Origin: an uncultured Thiothrix sp.
GTDB taxonomy: Bacteria > Pseudomonadota > Gammaproteobacteria > Thiotrichales > Thiotrichaceae
Length of the DNA stretch: 64,000 bases
Direction of reading: 5' to 3'
NCBI RefSeq assembly: GCF_937873765.1
Contig: NZ_CALMZC010000037.1
Location: forward strand, 62,001-126,000
Both the position numbers and the translations under genes were made by a program. Below, in pieces: positions 25,463 through 33,284 of the stretch. Under the pieces are notes generated by a model, which saw nothing but the letters and a program-made list of their open reading frames with translations, ran no database searches and was not told the DNA's origin. Each line of letters starts with the position of its first letter. Positions within the stretch are counted from its first letter, which is position 1.

Positions 25463-27031
25463 TTAACTTAAAAATGAGAGAATTTCCCGTGCTTCCTGTT
25501 GTTGACGCTGTCCGCCTTCACGTAACACTTCTTTTAATAAAGAGCTGGCTGCCGTAGAGTCACGCAAGTCTAAATAGGCACGAACAATATCCAACTTGAT
25601 AGCGGCATCAAGGTTATCGTCATTGGCTGCAGCGACTGATTGAGCCGCTACACTAGGTGCTAAAGGTGAAAATTCACTAGTAGTCGATAACTCAGTAAAG
25701 CTAGCCTGTATTGGCATATCGGTAGCAGCAACAGTAGCTGGCGTTACTATTGGTGGATTAGTCGTTGTCTGCTTTGTTTCATGAGTTGGCGTAGTTAGAT
25801 TTTTACTATGGCGTCCCAGTAGCCAACCTACTGGTAGCATGAAAAGAGCTAATAACCAAGGTAACCAAGAACCATGCTGTTTTTCTAAACTGGCTTTATT
25901 AAGTTCAGCATTAGCACGTGCAGCATTAGCAAGTAATAATTCTTTTTGAGAGCTTTCTAATTGTATTTTAGTTTCGTTTACTTGTCCTGTTAAGGCCGCC
26001 ATGGTTTGATCACGCTCTTTTAATTGTTGTTGCGCGGTTTCTAAATCAGCTTGGAGCTTATTTTTATCAGTAAGGAGTTGCTCATTGGCTGCTTCGATCT
26101 CGTCTAATTGCTGCAGCAAAATGGCAGGATCAGGCGCATCCGAATTGGCAGGTGCAGTGTCAGGAGTTGCAGCAACCGGTGGGGATGATGCCGTTACTTC
26201 GGTCGGCTGACCCGCTTGCAGAGTTTGTAGTTGTTGTTTTAATTGATCTCGTTCTTGTTCTAATTGTTTTTTATCAGCAAGAATCTGCTCATTCGCACTT
26301 TCAATTTCATCTAATTGTTGTTGTAGAATTGTCGGATCTAACGTGTCCGTTGAGGTGGCTTCTGGACTGGTACTAGCTGTTTCATTATTTACAGTAGAAG
26401 TCTCTTGGCTAGCGAGCTTAGTTTCTAATTGCTTTTTGTCAGCTTCAAGTGTTTGTAGTTGCTTTTTTAGCTCCTCTTGTTCTGTCAGCAGTTTGTTTTT
26501 ATCAGCTAGTATTTGTTCGTTGGCACTCTCAATTTCATCTAATTGCTGCATCAAGATCGCTGGATCAGGTGCATCTGTCTGTACGTTTTGTGCTGTAGTG
26601 GTTGCTGTTGTAGCTAGGTCTTTAAGCTCTTTAGCTAATTGTTCTTTTTCTGCTTCTAAGGTTTTGAGCTGGCTTTGTAACTTAGCTAGCTCTTTATCAT
26701 CATTAGGGGTACTGGTACTAGCCGTTTCAGGTTTTAGTTCAGGGGTCTGTAGGTTGGGAATCGTAAGCGGATCAGGTAAGAGCAAGGTTTTACCAACGAT
26801 TAGTTGGTGTACGCTTTGATTTTTAAAGCTAGCCAAATTAGCTTCAAAAATGGCTTGGGTTAAAACTTTGCTAGTTTTATAGTTAGGATAATGCTCCGCA
26901 AGAATTGTGCTTAAGGTATCGCCTGCTTTGACTTCAATACTTTTTTCTGCAGCCTGCACTACATTAACAGCATTAAAGGCAAGCAAGCTAATTGTTAAAG
27001 TTAAAGCAGGAACACGCAGCGGGCTATTCAT
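25463..27031 (-). CDS. FimV-like LysM protein
   Basis: A 522-residue inner-membrane protein with the FimV plan. Signal peptide about 1-28, periplasmic LysM-type domain (about 29-90) with VKAGDTLSTILAEHYPN and LIVGKTLLLPD, long coiled-coil/repeat region (about 112-380), one transmembrane helix (about 388-406) and a cytoplasmic C-terminus ending in a TPR-like FimV C-terminal motif (about 472-522, LDAAIKLDIVRAYLDLRD). FimV/HubP proteins are polar hubs for type IV pilus assembly and chromosome or chemotaxis positioning. Shorter than Pseudomonas FimV. Context with a GTPase and Roadblock gene supports a polarity role. Confidence 0.82.
   Translation of the reverse strand: MNSPLRVPALTLTISLLAFNAVNVVQAAEKSIEVKAGDTLSTILAEHYPNYKTSKVLTQAIFEANLASFKNQSVHQLIVGKTLLLPDPLTIPNLQTPELKPETASTSTPNDDKELAKLQSQLKTLEAEKEQLAKELKDLATTATTTAQNVQTDAPDPAILMQQLDEIESANEQILADKNKLLTEQEELKKQLQTLEADKKQLETKLASQETSTVNNETASTSPEATSTDTLDPTILQQQLDEIESANEQILADKKQLEQERDQLKQQLQTLQAGQPTEVTASSPPVAATPDTAPANSDAPDPAILLQQLDEIEAANEQLLTDKNKLQADLETAQQQLKERDQTMAALTGQVNETKIQLESSQKELLLANAARANAELNKASLEKQHGSWLPWLLALFMLPVGWLLGRHSKNLTTPTHETKQTTTNPPIVTPATVAATDMPIQASFTELSTTSEFSPLAPSVAAQSVAAANDDNLDAAIKLDIVRAYLDLRDSTAASSLLKEVLREGGQRQQQEAREILSFLS
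26050..26580 (-). repeat. Three diverged repeats inside the FimV-like gene
   Basis: A roughly 29-residue unit recurs at residues 153-181, 229-257 and 298-326, spaced 69-76 residues. Its core is DPAILxQQLDEIExANEQ followed by xLxDK. Each copy is followed by a coiled coil and a Thr/Ser/Pro-rich linker. The DNA copies have drifted, so this is an old internal duplication. Confidence 0.8.
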
Positions 27032-27782
27032 TTAAGTCACCAAAGTATCCATTAAGTCGATCATGAACTCCGTATCCTCCTGCTGGAGGATTTCCCAATC
27101 GGTGAAGCCTAGATTATGCAAGGCGTCGCGACCTTTTAGATCGGAGCTCATATTGGCCAGTATTGTTTTCAGGGTTTCATGCTCTACTTGTAAATGAGAG
27201 TCTACCAGCAGAACATGTCGAATGTCGTGAATTTGGCTACGAAGTAACTCCCGTAACTGACTACGCACGACCCGAGACAAGCCATCATAAGCTTCTGCTA
27301 AGAAAAAGCCGACATCTACTTTGCCTTGTAGAACTAATTTAGCGACTACTACATAAGTATCAGCAGTGACACTTTGTAGAGTTTGGCGTGTGATATCAGC
27401 TGGCTCTAACAGAATAGAACTTATTGTATTTACATCTGGGGCCTCTGTCACAGCGGCTCGGCAAGTCATTGGCAAATCTTCAATACATTTCACTGGCGAA
27501 TCAATATTGACTGCAATCACTGCCTCATCAGATTTGCCAACAGCGGCGGCAATAGCCTTAAAGCCTTTTTCACGCACCAACATGGCTGCATCAAAAGGAT
27601 TGGCATAGGATAATACCAATTTGATCGCGTTGAATCGCTTCTCGTTGCTTTTGGAAGCTAGGGAATAACTCTAAACGGATGGGGTGACCCCATTGTTTTT
27701 GTAACCAAGTATTAAAAATATACCACCCTGCAATCCGATCAGGACCAATATCAGGGCTTATCGTCATGACTGTGCGCATCAT
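27032..27782 (-). pseudogene. PhnD-like phosphate/phosphonate-binding protein, frameshifted
   Basis: Two adjacent frames together give one protein of about 250 residues. The first frame runs from ATG 27782 and the second continues from near 27616 to the stop at 27032. The break is at CCAATTTG (plus strand, 27616-27623), where one extra base in the A/T run would join REAIQRDQI to LVLSYANPFDAAML. The fold is that of PhnD-type periplasmic binding proteins, yet no signal peptide is present, suggesting a cytoplasmic ligand sensor. No standard slippery heptamer is seen. Either a real mutation or a sequencing error. It overlaps the upstream PAS gene by 4 bases (ATGA). Confidence 0.75.
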
Positions 27783-28240
27783 ACGGCAGTTCCTTCGGTA
27801 TTCATTTGTGCATAAAGTTGAATACATTCCTGTACTTTTGCCCGTGAAGGCTTACGCCGTACTGAGGTATAACCGGTGATGATGCCATGACGGATATTGG
27901 GAATAACAGTGGCATAAACCCAATAGAAACAACCATCTTTGCGTAGGTTTTTGACATATCCATGCCACTGTTTGCCTTGCTGAACCGTGTCCCAAAGATC
28001 TTGAAAGGCGGCGGCAGGCATATCAGGATGGCGTAGAATATGATGTGGACGACCAATCAACTCTGCTTGTTCGTAACCAGACATTTCCACAAATGAAGGA
28101 TTACAATGGGTAATGATTCCTGCTAGATCAGTTCGCGACACAATGAGTTTTCCCTCAGGGAAGGGCACTTCTTCATTTTTGATGAGCACTTGTCGCATAG
28201 TGCCATCGTGATATATCAATTGCACGAATGGACTTATCAT
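27779..28240 (-). CDS. Stand-alone Aer-type PAS domain protein
   Basis: A 153-residue protein that is almost entirely one PAS domain. EVPFPEGKLIVSRTDLAGIITHCNPSFVEMSG, then HHILRHPDMP and KNLRKDGCFYWVYATV, match the N-terminal PAS of the aerotaxis receptor Aer, which binds FAD and senses redox or oxygen. No transmembrane, HAMP or output domain follows. ATG 28240 has GAGAG at about 8 bases; ATG 28198 (MRQVLIKNEE) is the start closest to Aer. Its stop overlaps the PhnD-like start. Confidence 0.82.
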   Translation of the reverse strand: MISPFVQLIYHDGTMRQVLIKNEEVPFPEGKLIVSRTDLAGIITHCNPSFVEMSGYEQAELIGRPHHILRHPDMPAAAFQDLWDTVQQGKQWHGYVKNLRKDGCFYWVYATVIPNIRHGIITGYTSVRRKPSRAKVQECIQLYAQMNTEGTAV

Positions 28241-28323
28241 TGATATGACTCTCTAAGTCGAAATGGATGCTATTTTTAGTTATGGCTTATAGTTAGAAGC
28301 TATCCAAGGAAAAAGCTTATCCT

Positions 28324-28686
28324 TTAGATAAGCTTCGCAATACTTTCTGAAGCACGCTTTACGTCCAAGAAAATTAAACCTAGACGTGCATTGGGTTTAG
28401 CTAATACAGTGACTACCGCGTCTTTGCCTGCGTGGGTCATTAGAATGTAGCCATGGCCGCCTTTGATTAGTACTTGTTCGAGTCCACCACGAGCCAACTC
28501 TTCAGCGGTACGATCCCCTAAAGATAGCATTGCCGCGCTCATCGCACCTACGCGATCCTCATCCATGCCAGCAGGCAACATAGAGGCCATCATTAAACCA
28601 TCGGTGGATAAGACTGCTGATGCTTCAATATCTGCAGACGAGCCATTTAAATCACTGAGTATAGAATGCAGCATTTCAGAGCGCAT
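28324..28686 (-). CDS. Roadblock/LC7 domain protein (MglB-like)
   Basis: A 120-residue single-domain protein. LSTDGLMMASMLP, AMSAAMLSLGDRTAEEL, QVLIKGGHGYILMTHAG and ARLGLIFLDVKRA follow the beta-alpha fold of Roadblock/LC7 proteins. Bacterial members such as MglB act as regulators (often GAPs) of Ras-like GTPases of the MglA type. A GTPase gene lies 0.7 kb upstream in the same block. ATG 28686 follows CTGGAG at about 9 bases. The 84-base gap upstream may hold a separate promoter. Confidence 0.88.
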   Translation of the reverse strand: MRSEMLHSILSDLNGSSADIEASAVLSTDGLMMASMLPAGMDEDRVGAMSAAMLSLGDRTAEELARGGLEQVLIKGGHGYILMTHAGKDAVVTVLAKPNARLGLIFLDVKRASESIAKLI

Positions 28687-28770
28687 TGATAAATCTCCAG
28701 TCGTAATTAATTAAAAGTATATGCAATAATTTGTAATATTTTGTGTTTTTTTGAGCAAACCGTCTAATTT

Positions 28771-29421
28771 TTATAAGGAGCCTAGCTCACTGCTCCCATA
28801 ACGCATCTCCAAAGCCCAAACCAACTGTTTAAAAGCGGGTTGGTTCAACTGTGGGATGCCGCCGATAATTAAAGTGAAACGATTTTGCCCAATATAAATA
28901 GGCCAAAAGCCCACTTCACTATTACCGCTGGCGTCAATCAATCCCCAAGCGCGTTGTCGATAGCCTAGATTACCTTGTAACAACTCTTTATGACGTGCAT
29001 AGACTGCAGTAAGATTCGCGCTTAAAGCCGCTAATTCCTCAGCAGCCTCATGCGGAAATCCAGCACTTCCTAGATAAAGTCCACGACTTTCCGCTAAGAC
29101 TGCTTTACCCTCATCAGATAAAGTGCGAAGTAGTTGTGGTAGTAAACGCTCTAGCGTCTCCGGTGGAGCTTGTTCGCTATGCTCCAAGCCAATAATTAAA
29201 CCTGCTTCCTGCAGCCAATGTACAAATTCGAGAGCGCGTTTTTTCTTTAGATTGCTTAACTCACAAGCAACTTCGGTGTTAAATAGCGGTGTCTGCGGAT
29301 ACTGGAGTAACTTATGGATGAAATCACGCCCTGACTCGGGCGTATTATCTTGGACAGCATAGTAAACACCACCCGGTGTCGCCCCAAGATAGAGATTTTC
29401 ATTAAGAATGTATTCGCTCAT
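28771..29421 (-). CDS. Uncharacterised GTPase-linked protein with winged-helix-like N-terminal half
   Basis: A 216-residue soluble protein I cannot assign to a family. Residues about 35-80 look like a winged helix (FNTEVACELSNLKKKRALEF, then VHWLQEAGLI). Residues 100-216 are alpha/beta with AVLAESRGLYLGSAGFPHE and GFWPIYIGQNRFTLIIGGI, which could be a second Roadblock-like fold. The ATG overlaps the stop of the small GTPase gene by one base, so the pair is translationally coupled and the products probably interact. Confidence 0.75.
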   Translation of the reverse strand: MSEYILNENLYLGATPGGVYYAVQDNTPESGRDFIHKLLQYPQTPLFNTEVACELSNLKKKRALEFVHWLQEAGLIIGLEHSEQAPPETLERLLPQLLRTLSDEGKAVLAESRGLYLGSAGFPHEAAEELAALSANLTAVYARHKELLQGNLGYRQRAWGLIDASGNSEVGFWPIYIGQNRFTLIIGGIPQLNQPAFKQLVWALEMRYGSSELGSL

Positions 29422-29963
29422 CAGGTATTAATCCCAGGGTCGAGTGAGTACAGGAGCGCTTGCACCAAAGCTGTAATATCAGCTCGGCTGCGGGCATCCA
29501 CTTCAAAAATCGGAGCCTTCAGTGATAATTGATCCAGCCATTGGCGGTAGTCATATAGATTAGGCGCACGTTGAATGTCCATGCGTGTTATCCCGACAAC
29601 CATCTGTTGCTGTTCAATGAAGCGACGAAACGCATTAGTGTAAAAGCGCATATCTTGGAACGGATCTTTACGGGTATTATCTAGCAACAGAATGAGGCCA
29701 ATGCCTCCTTTAGTCAGGATGTCCCACATAAAATCAAAACGTTCTTGACCGGGTGTACCATATAAATGGATACGCTCGTTCTCACCTAAGTGAATGAGTC
29801 CATAATCCATTGCTACCGTAGTTTGCGGTTTACGGCTTTTGGTCATATCAGAGGCTTGTTCATCTGTAGTGACGATGGCAATATCGCTAATCGACGCAAT
29901 CGCAGTGGTTTTACCTGCTCCTACTGGTCCAGTAAAGATGATCTTTTTGTTGGTTGTACTCAT
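29421..29963 (-). CDS. Small Ras-like GTPase, COG2229 type
   Basis: A 180-residue single-domain GTPase. G1 GPVGAGKT is at 12-19, switch-I Thr in TTVAMDYG about 49, G3 LYGTPGQERF at 67-76, G4 TRMD at 126-129 and G5-like DAR at 156-158. The usual DxxGQ Asp of G3 is replaced in the LYGTPGQ version, and the usual NKxD is TRMD; both occur in the COG2229 group found with Roadblock proteins in conservon-type operons. Likely a molecular switch regulated by the Roadblock protein. It starts 5 bases after the stop of the receiver-like gene. Confidence 0.87.
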   Translation of the reverse strand: MSTTNKKIIFTGPVGAGKTTAIASISDIAIVTTDEQASDMTKSRKPQTTVAMDYGLIHLGENERIHLYGTPGQERFDFMWDILTKGGIGLILLLDNTRKDPFQDMRFYTNAFRRFIEQQQMVVGITRMDIQRAPNLYDYRQWLDQLSLKAPIFEVDARSRADITALVQALLYSLDPGINT

Positions 29964-29968
29964 AAACC

Positions 29969-31366
29969 TTAGTTTCCGCCCCCTCCGAGTAAGCGTTTCA
30001 ACAGCCGTGAGAATAAGCCACGATTTTTCTTAGGTGTCTCTTTCTCTTGAATTTCGACTTTGCCTTCATCCATTGCCATTAGGCCTAATACGCTAGCTGC
30101 CGTGAAGAAAGCAAAAACATGGCGCTGTGGTATATCGAGCCTTTGCGCGACTTCAAACACAGTTCCCGGACGTTGCTGCCAAATTGCCGCAATACGCATC
30201 ATATGCGGAATAGTTTCAACTCGTGTTAAATTTGGCCAATGCTTTAACACCCATCGCTGATTAAGATTGACATCACGATTCAAGCGTCCATGCGCAGCTA
30301 ACAGGGTTACAGTCCATAGGAGGCTTTCTAAATTGTGGGTATGTTGTTTATCAGCTTGATAGGTTTGTTCTAACGTGGGCATTTCAGCAACAGTTGGCGT
30401 ATACAAGTGTATCTTGCCTGCCTGAATGGGAGTATTGCAAAGGGTTGCAAAGGCGTCAGAGTTCAGGTCAAAACTGCTATAAGCTAGATTAGAGTTAGGC
30501 AACAATAAGATTTGATCATAAGTGTCAAATTTAAGCTGGATAGCAGTACCTGATTGCTTGGCTTGTTGTAAAGCACTCAGCAGTAATTTCAGTAAATAGT
30601 TGTCGGGTGTAAAGCGCTGTATGGCTGCTTGTGCATTGGCGGGATTAACATCAGCTTGTGTACCACAGAGTAGTTTCCAGCGCTGTTCTTGTTGTTCTTG
30701 ATTTTTTTCTGGAGTGGCAATAGTCCCAAAATGTAAGAAGCTATGATTGTCTGCTTCTTCTGTAAGTACTGGTTCAGAAATATCACGAATTAAAGCTTTC
30801 GCAGGGAATATTGGTTTAGGTGGTTCCTTAGGAATGGATGGTATCAGCGGCTTTTCAGCCATAGGCTGTTTGGCTTGAATGATTGTATCTGCGTCATCTT
30901 TATCAAAATCTACTAGCAGTGACGGACGAGCTTTGCGTTGGCCTAAACCAAAAGGTTGTGCGGCTGTATTAGACTTTTGTGCTAAGGATTGGTGTAGAGG
31001 CGTAGCAACACTATACTCTCTCTCAGATTCTGACGCTCTACCTTGCGGTAATAAAGCACGTACTTGTTCAGCGGCATGGGTCAGTGCTTGCGAAGTCAAG
31101 GGTTTAGGTACCCAAATAGTATTGGGCAGTTGGACTTCACGTACTGATAAGACAATGCCTAGCTTATTAGTATCGGTGCGTCCATGCCATTCAAGGTCAG
31201 CACCTGGATGGTCAAAATCAATAATTAAGGTTTCAGCATCTGCTATTGAGGTGACTTTAAACAGTTGCTTGCCAGCTCCTGCAAAGAAAAACTCCAGTAT
31301 TGCACGGTTGTGCGGGCTAATACTAAGCAATGCAATCCGTAGAGGATTTCCTGATGAATTCAGCAT
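29969..31366 (-). CDS. Degenerate-receiver multidomain protein of unknown function
   Basis: A 465-residue protein not matched to a named family. The first 105 residues look like a response-regulator receiver fold (IALLSISPHNRAILEFFF ... WVPKPLTSQALTHAAEQV) but without a clear phospho-acceptor Asp. A low-complexity linker (about 110-215) follows, then an alpha/beta region with LHFGTIAT, and a helical C-terminal part (about 345-450) with a winged-helix-like FEVAQRLDIPQRHVFAFF. The basic, Gly-rich end is LLKRLLGGGGN. It probably acts upstream of or alongside the GTPase encoded next. Confidence 0.7.
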   Translation of the reverse strand: MLNSSGNPLRIALLSISPHNRAILEFFFAGAGKQLFKVTSIADAETLIIDFDHPGADLEWHGRTDTNKLGIVLSVREVQLPNTIWVPKPLTSQALTHAAEQVRALLPQGRASESEREYSVATPLHQSLAQKSNTAAQPFGLGQRKARPSLLVDFDKDDADTIIQAKQPMAEKPLIPSIPKEPPKPIFPAKALIRDISEPVLTEEADNHSFLHFGTIATPEKNQEQQEQRWKLLCGTQADVNPANAQAAIQRFTPDNYLLKLLLSALQQAKQSGTAIQLKFDTYDQILLLPNSNLAYSSFDLNSDAFATLCNTPIQAGKIHLYTPTVAEMPTLEQTYQADKQHTHNLESLLWTVTLLAAHGRLNRDVNLNQRWVLKHWPNLTRVETIPHMMRIAAIWQQRPGTVFEVAQRLDIPQRHVFAFFTAASVLGLMAMDEGKVEIQEKETPKKNRGLFSRLLKRLLGGGGN

Positions 31367-31391
31367 ACGTCCTGCCCGTTATAATTAGTCC

Positions 31392-32111
31392 TCACCAATT
31401 GTTGGCCTCGCTTTGCTGAGCTTTCCAAGTCTCTGAAGGCTCAATACCTGCTGCTATTAATTCAGAAGTCAATTGGTTCAGTTTATCCTTATTGCGCGTA
31501 TATTGGTAAATATTTAAGAGTTCTTGTTCAACAGCAGGGTTGTTGTGACCAGCCAATATTTCTTGCTCTAACAGCTCCTGTGCAATATCGATCTGCCCAT
31601 ATTCTAAACAAGCCTGTGCTTCTTCTAGTACCGAACCGTAATGGCTCGTTTCAACTTGACGCTCTACTGTAATCAGCGAGTGGTTTTTTTGGTTTTCGCC
31701 AGTTGCTAATACAGAGCCTAAACGCCACTCTCGATCTAAACCTTGATAAAAGTCTTCAGTTTGTAATTGCTTAAAAAATTGTACTGCTTCTGGAGACAGG
31801 TAAGGGCTGCATTGTTCCAGCATACGCTCTTTGAGCATTAAACCTGCTTCGTTGCCTAAAGCAAGATACAAGTCCATTAAACTACCTTCCATGCGGTCTG
31901 TCAGATCCTCACTATGAGTCAATAGAATTCTTTGAACATGAGCACGCAGATCTAAAGGGTAGCGGCGAATTTGATGCGATAAAAAACGCCAAGTTTGTAA
32001 AGCATCATAGTTTGGCGAGAGTCTTAAGGTTTTTTCATCCAGAATACGAAAGGCCAAAGATAAGGCAACAGAAGTAACCGAACTTCCACCCGGAAAAATT
32101 TTTTCAAGCAT
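31392..32111 (-). CDS. FimV C-terminal/TPR-like cytoplasmic protein
   Basis: A 239-residue, mostly helical soluble protein. The C-terminal third (about 160-225), SVLEEAQACLEYGQIDIAQE then LLNIYQYTRNKDKLNQLTSEL, resembles the TPR-type FimV C-terminal repeat region. The N-terminal part (RFLSHQIRRYPLDLRAHVQR) is unassigned. It is the first gene of the minus-strand block, preceded by an inverted repeat at 32145-32165, and is divergent from the bactofilin operon. Confidence 0.72.
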   Translation of the reverse strand: MLEKIFPGGSSVTSVALSLAFRILDEKTLRLSPNYDALQTWRFLSHQIRRYPLDLRAHVQRILLTHSEDLTDRMEGSLMDLYLALGNEAGLMLKERMLEQCSPYLSPEAVQFFKQLQTEDFYQGLDREWRLGSVLATGENQKNHSLITVERQVETSHYGSVLEEAQACLEYGQIDIAQELLEQEILAGHNNPAVEQELLNIYQYTRNKDKLNQLTSELIAAGIEPSETWKAQQSEANNW

Positions 32112-32144
32112 ATCAGGCCAAGGGCAGCTAAAAAACTCTAATAT

Positions 32145-32165
32145 TTTATAGTGTTTAACTATAAA
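32145..32165. promoter_or_regulatory. Perfect inverted repeat upstream of the polarity-like block
   Basis: TTTATAGT (32145-32152) and ACTATAAA (32158-32165) are perfect inverse copies separated by GTTTA. The site lies 34 bases before the minus-strand start at 32111, within the 207-base divergent gap, so it could be an operator or a 5'-leader hairpin. Confidence 0.45.
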
Positions 32166-32318
32166 GACGATACAGCTTTTTGAATAATAACCTATAAAAT
32201 GTCACAGAAAATTTTTTTGGATCAATGGCAGCTAAGGTTAAGGTCTAAGGTACAGAGCTTGATGTTACAGCTTTATTAAGTCAGCATGGCAGGCAAATAG
32301 CGGAAACTGGGGTGGAGC

Positions 32319-32708
32319 GTGTTATATCTAATTGGACAAATATTAGTTATTGTTTTAGTTGCAACTTTTGCTGGTTTGGGCTTAGGTTGGTGGTCAAGAA
32401 GCCTCATGGCAGATTTTCGTTCACAAGCGACGACGACTAATGAAGAGGAAATAGATCCTTTTGGCGCGCGCTCACGCTTAGAGCAATGTCATCGGGATAA
32501 TGCTGCATTACGTCGCGATTTGCGCGAAACTGAAGAACAGCTAGAGCAATTGCAAAAAGCGAAGGAACTCACTCGTGAGGGTGATATGGTGGGTCGCTTG
32601 CAGGCTGCCGAGGGGCGGGTTCAGGCGTTATTGGATGATTTACAGGTACGTGATGACACTATTGCGGTACTTGAAAAAGAGCTTGATACCTTACGTGCCC
32701 GCTCATAA
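32319..32708 (+). CDS. Membrane-anchored coiled-coil protein
   Basis: A 129-residue protein with one transmembrane helix (about 4-25, containing GLGLGWWSRSL) and a coiled coil from about 48 to the end (RLEQCHRDNAALRRDLRETE). Start is GTG 32319 with GGGG 6 bases upstream. It lies 49 bases before the bactofilin gene. Same anchor motif and layout as the 23928-24590 protein, but without the C-terminal HhH-like part. Possibly tethers bactofilin or another factor to the membrane. Confidence 0.75.
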   Translation: MLYLIGQILVIVLVATFAGLGLGWWSRSLMADFRSQATTTNEEEIDPFGARSRLEQCHRDNAALRRDLRETEEQLEQLQKAKELTREGDMVGRLQAAEGRVQALLDDLQVRDDTIAVLEKELDTLRARS

Positions 32709-32757
32709 TTAATTAACATGAACTAATAACATAACATTTAACATTGAGGAATTTTAT

Positions 32758-33120
32758 ATGGCTAAAAAGGGAGCGGGCGCAGCTTCTCTGTTTGAAGCTG
32801 ATATCGAGATAGTAGGTGATATCTCATTTGCAGGTGAGCTATATCTGCAGGGACGCGTAAACGGTAATATTATGGCTTCAGGCGAGTCAGGAGCCTCTCT
32901 CTTTTTGCAGGAGCATAGCGAGGTCAATGGTGAGATTCGCGCGCCTACATTGGTAGTTTCTGGGCGAGTTGCTGGAGATATTTACTCCACTCGGCGGGTT
33001 ACTTTAAAATCCAGTGCTGATGTCGTAGGCAACATTCATTATGCAGAAATTTTGGTTGAACAGGGCGCAAGCGTGAATGGTATGCTAGTATCCTTAGGGC
33101 AAACCGAGCAAAAATTATAA
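32758..33120 (+). CDS. Bactofilin (polymer-forming cytoskeletal protein)
   Basis: A 120-residue protein whose core (about 12-112) is the short right-handed beta-helix of bactofilins: IVGDISFAGELYLQGRVNGN, LFLQEHSEVNGEIRAPTLVV, SGRVAGDIYSTRRVTLKSSA. Bactofilins polymerise without nucleotide and place proteins at poles or sites of wall synthesis; in Myxococcus they also act with GTPase polarity systems. ATG follows GAGG with a suitable gap. Short terminal tails are typical. Confidence 0.95.
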   Translation: MAKKGAGAASLFEADIEIVGDISFAGELYLQGRVNGNIMASGESGASLFLQEHSEVNGEIRAPTLVVSGRVAGDIYSTRRVTLKSSADVVGNIHYAEILVEQGASVNGMLVSLGQTEQKL

Positions 33121-33146
33121 AAAGCTAAAAAAATACATCATGTCAC

Positions 33147-33171
33147 CAAAATAGTGCTAGCCTCTATTTTG
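33147..33171 (+). other. Hairpin after the bactofilin gene
   Basis: CAAAATAG (33147-33154) and CTATTTTG (33164-33171) form a perfect 8-bp stem with a 9-base loop, 27 bases after the bactofilin stop. A GC-poor stem and lack of a following T run make it a poor intrinsic terminator; it may be a 3'-end structure. Confidence 0.4.
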
Positions 33172-33284
33172 ATGAGGTTTTACTGTTATACATACATGGT
33201 GTTGTGAAAAAAAAACAGTTATGATGCGGCAGTGCATCAATTAAGTTTCTTCCTGATGTTTTTTTGCTTTTGTGGAGATTAAAA

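Noticed and set aside
26343-26819. 158-residue plus-strand frame inside the FimV-like gene.
   Set aside because: Its Ser/Leu/Val-rich content is the antisense of the coiled-coil repeats.
30879-31388. 169-residue plus-strand frame antisense to the receiver-like gene.
   Set aside because: Shadow frame without a domain; the minus-strand gene fits the operon and overlaps.
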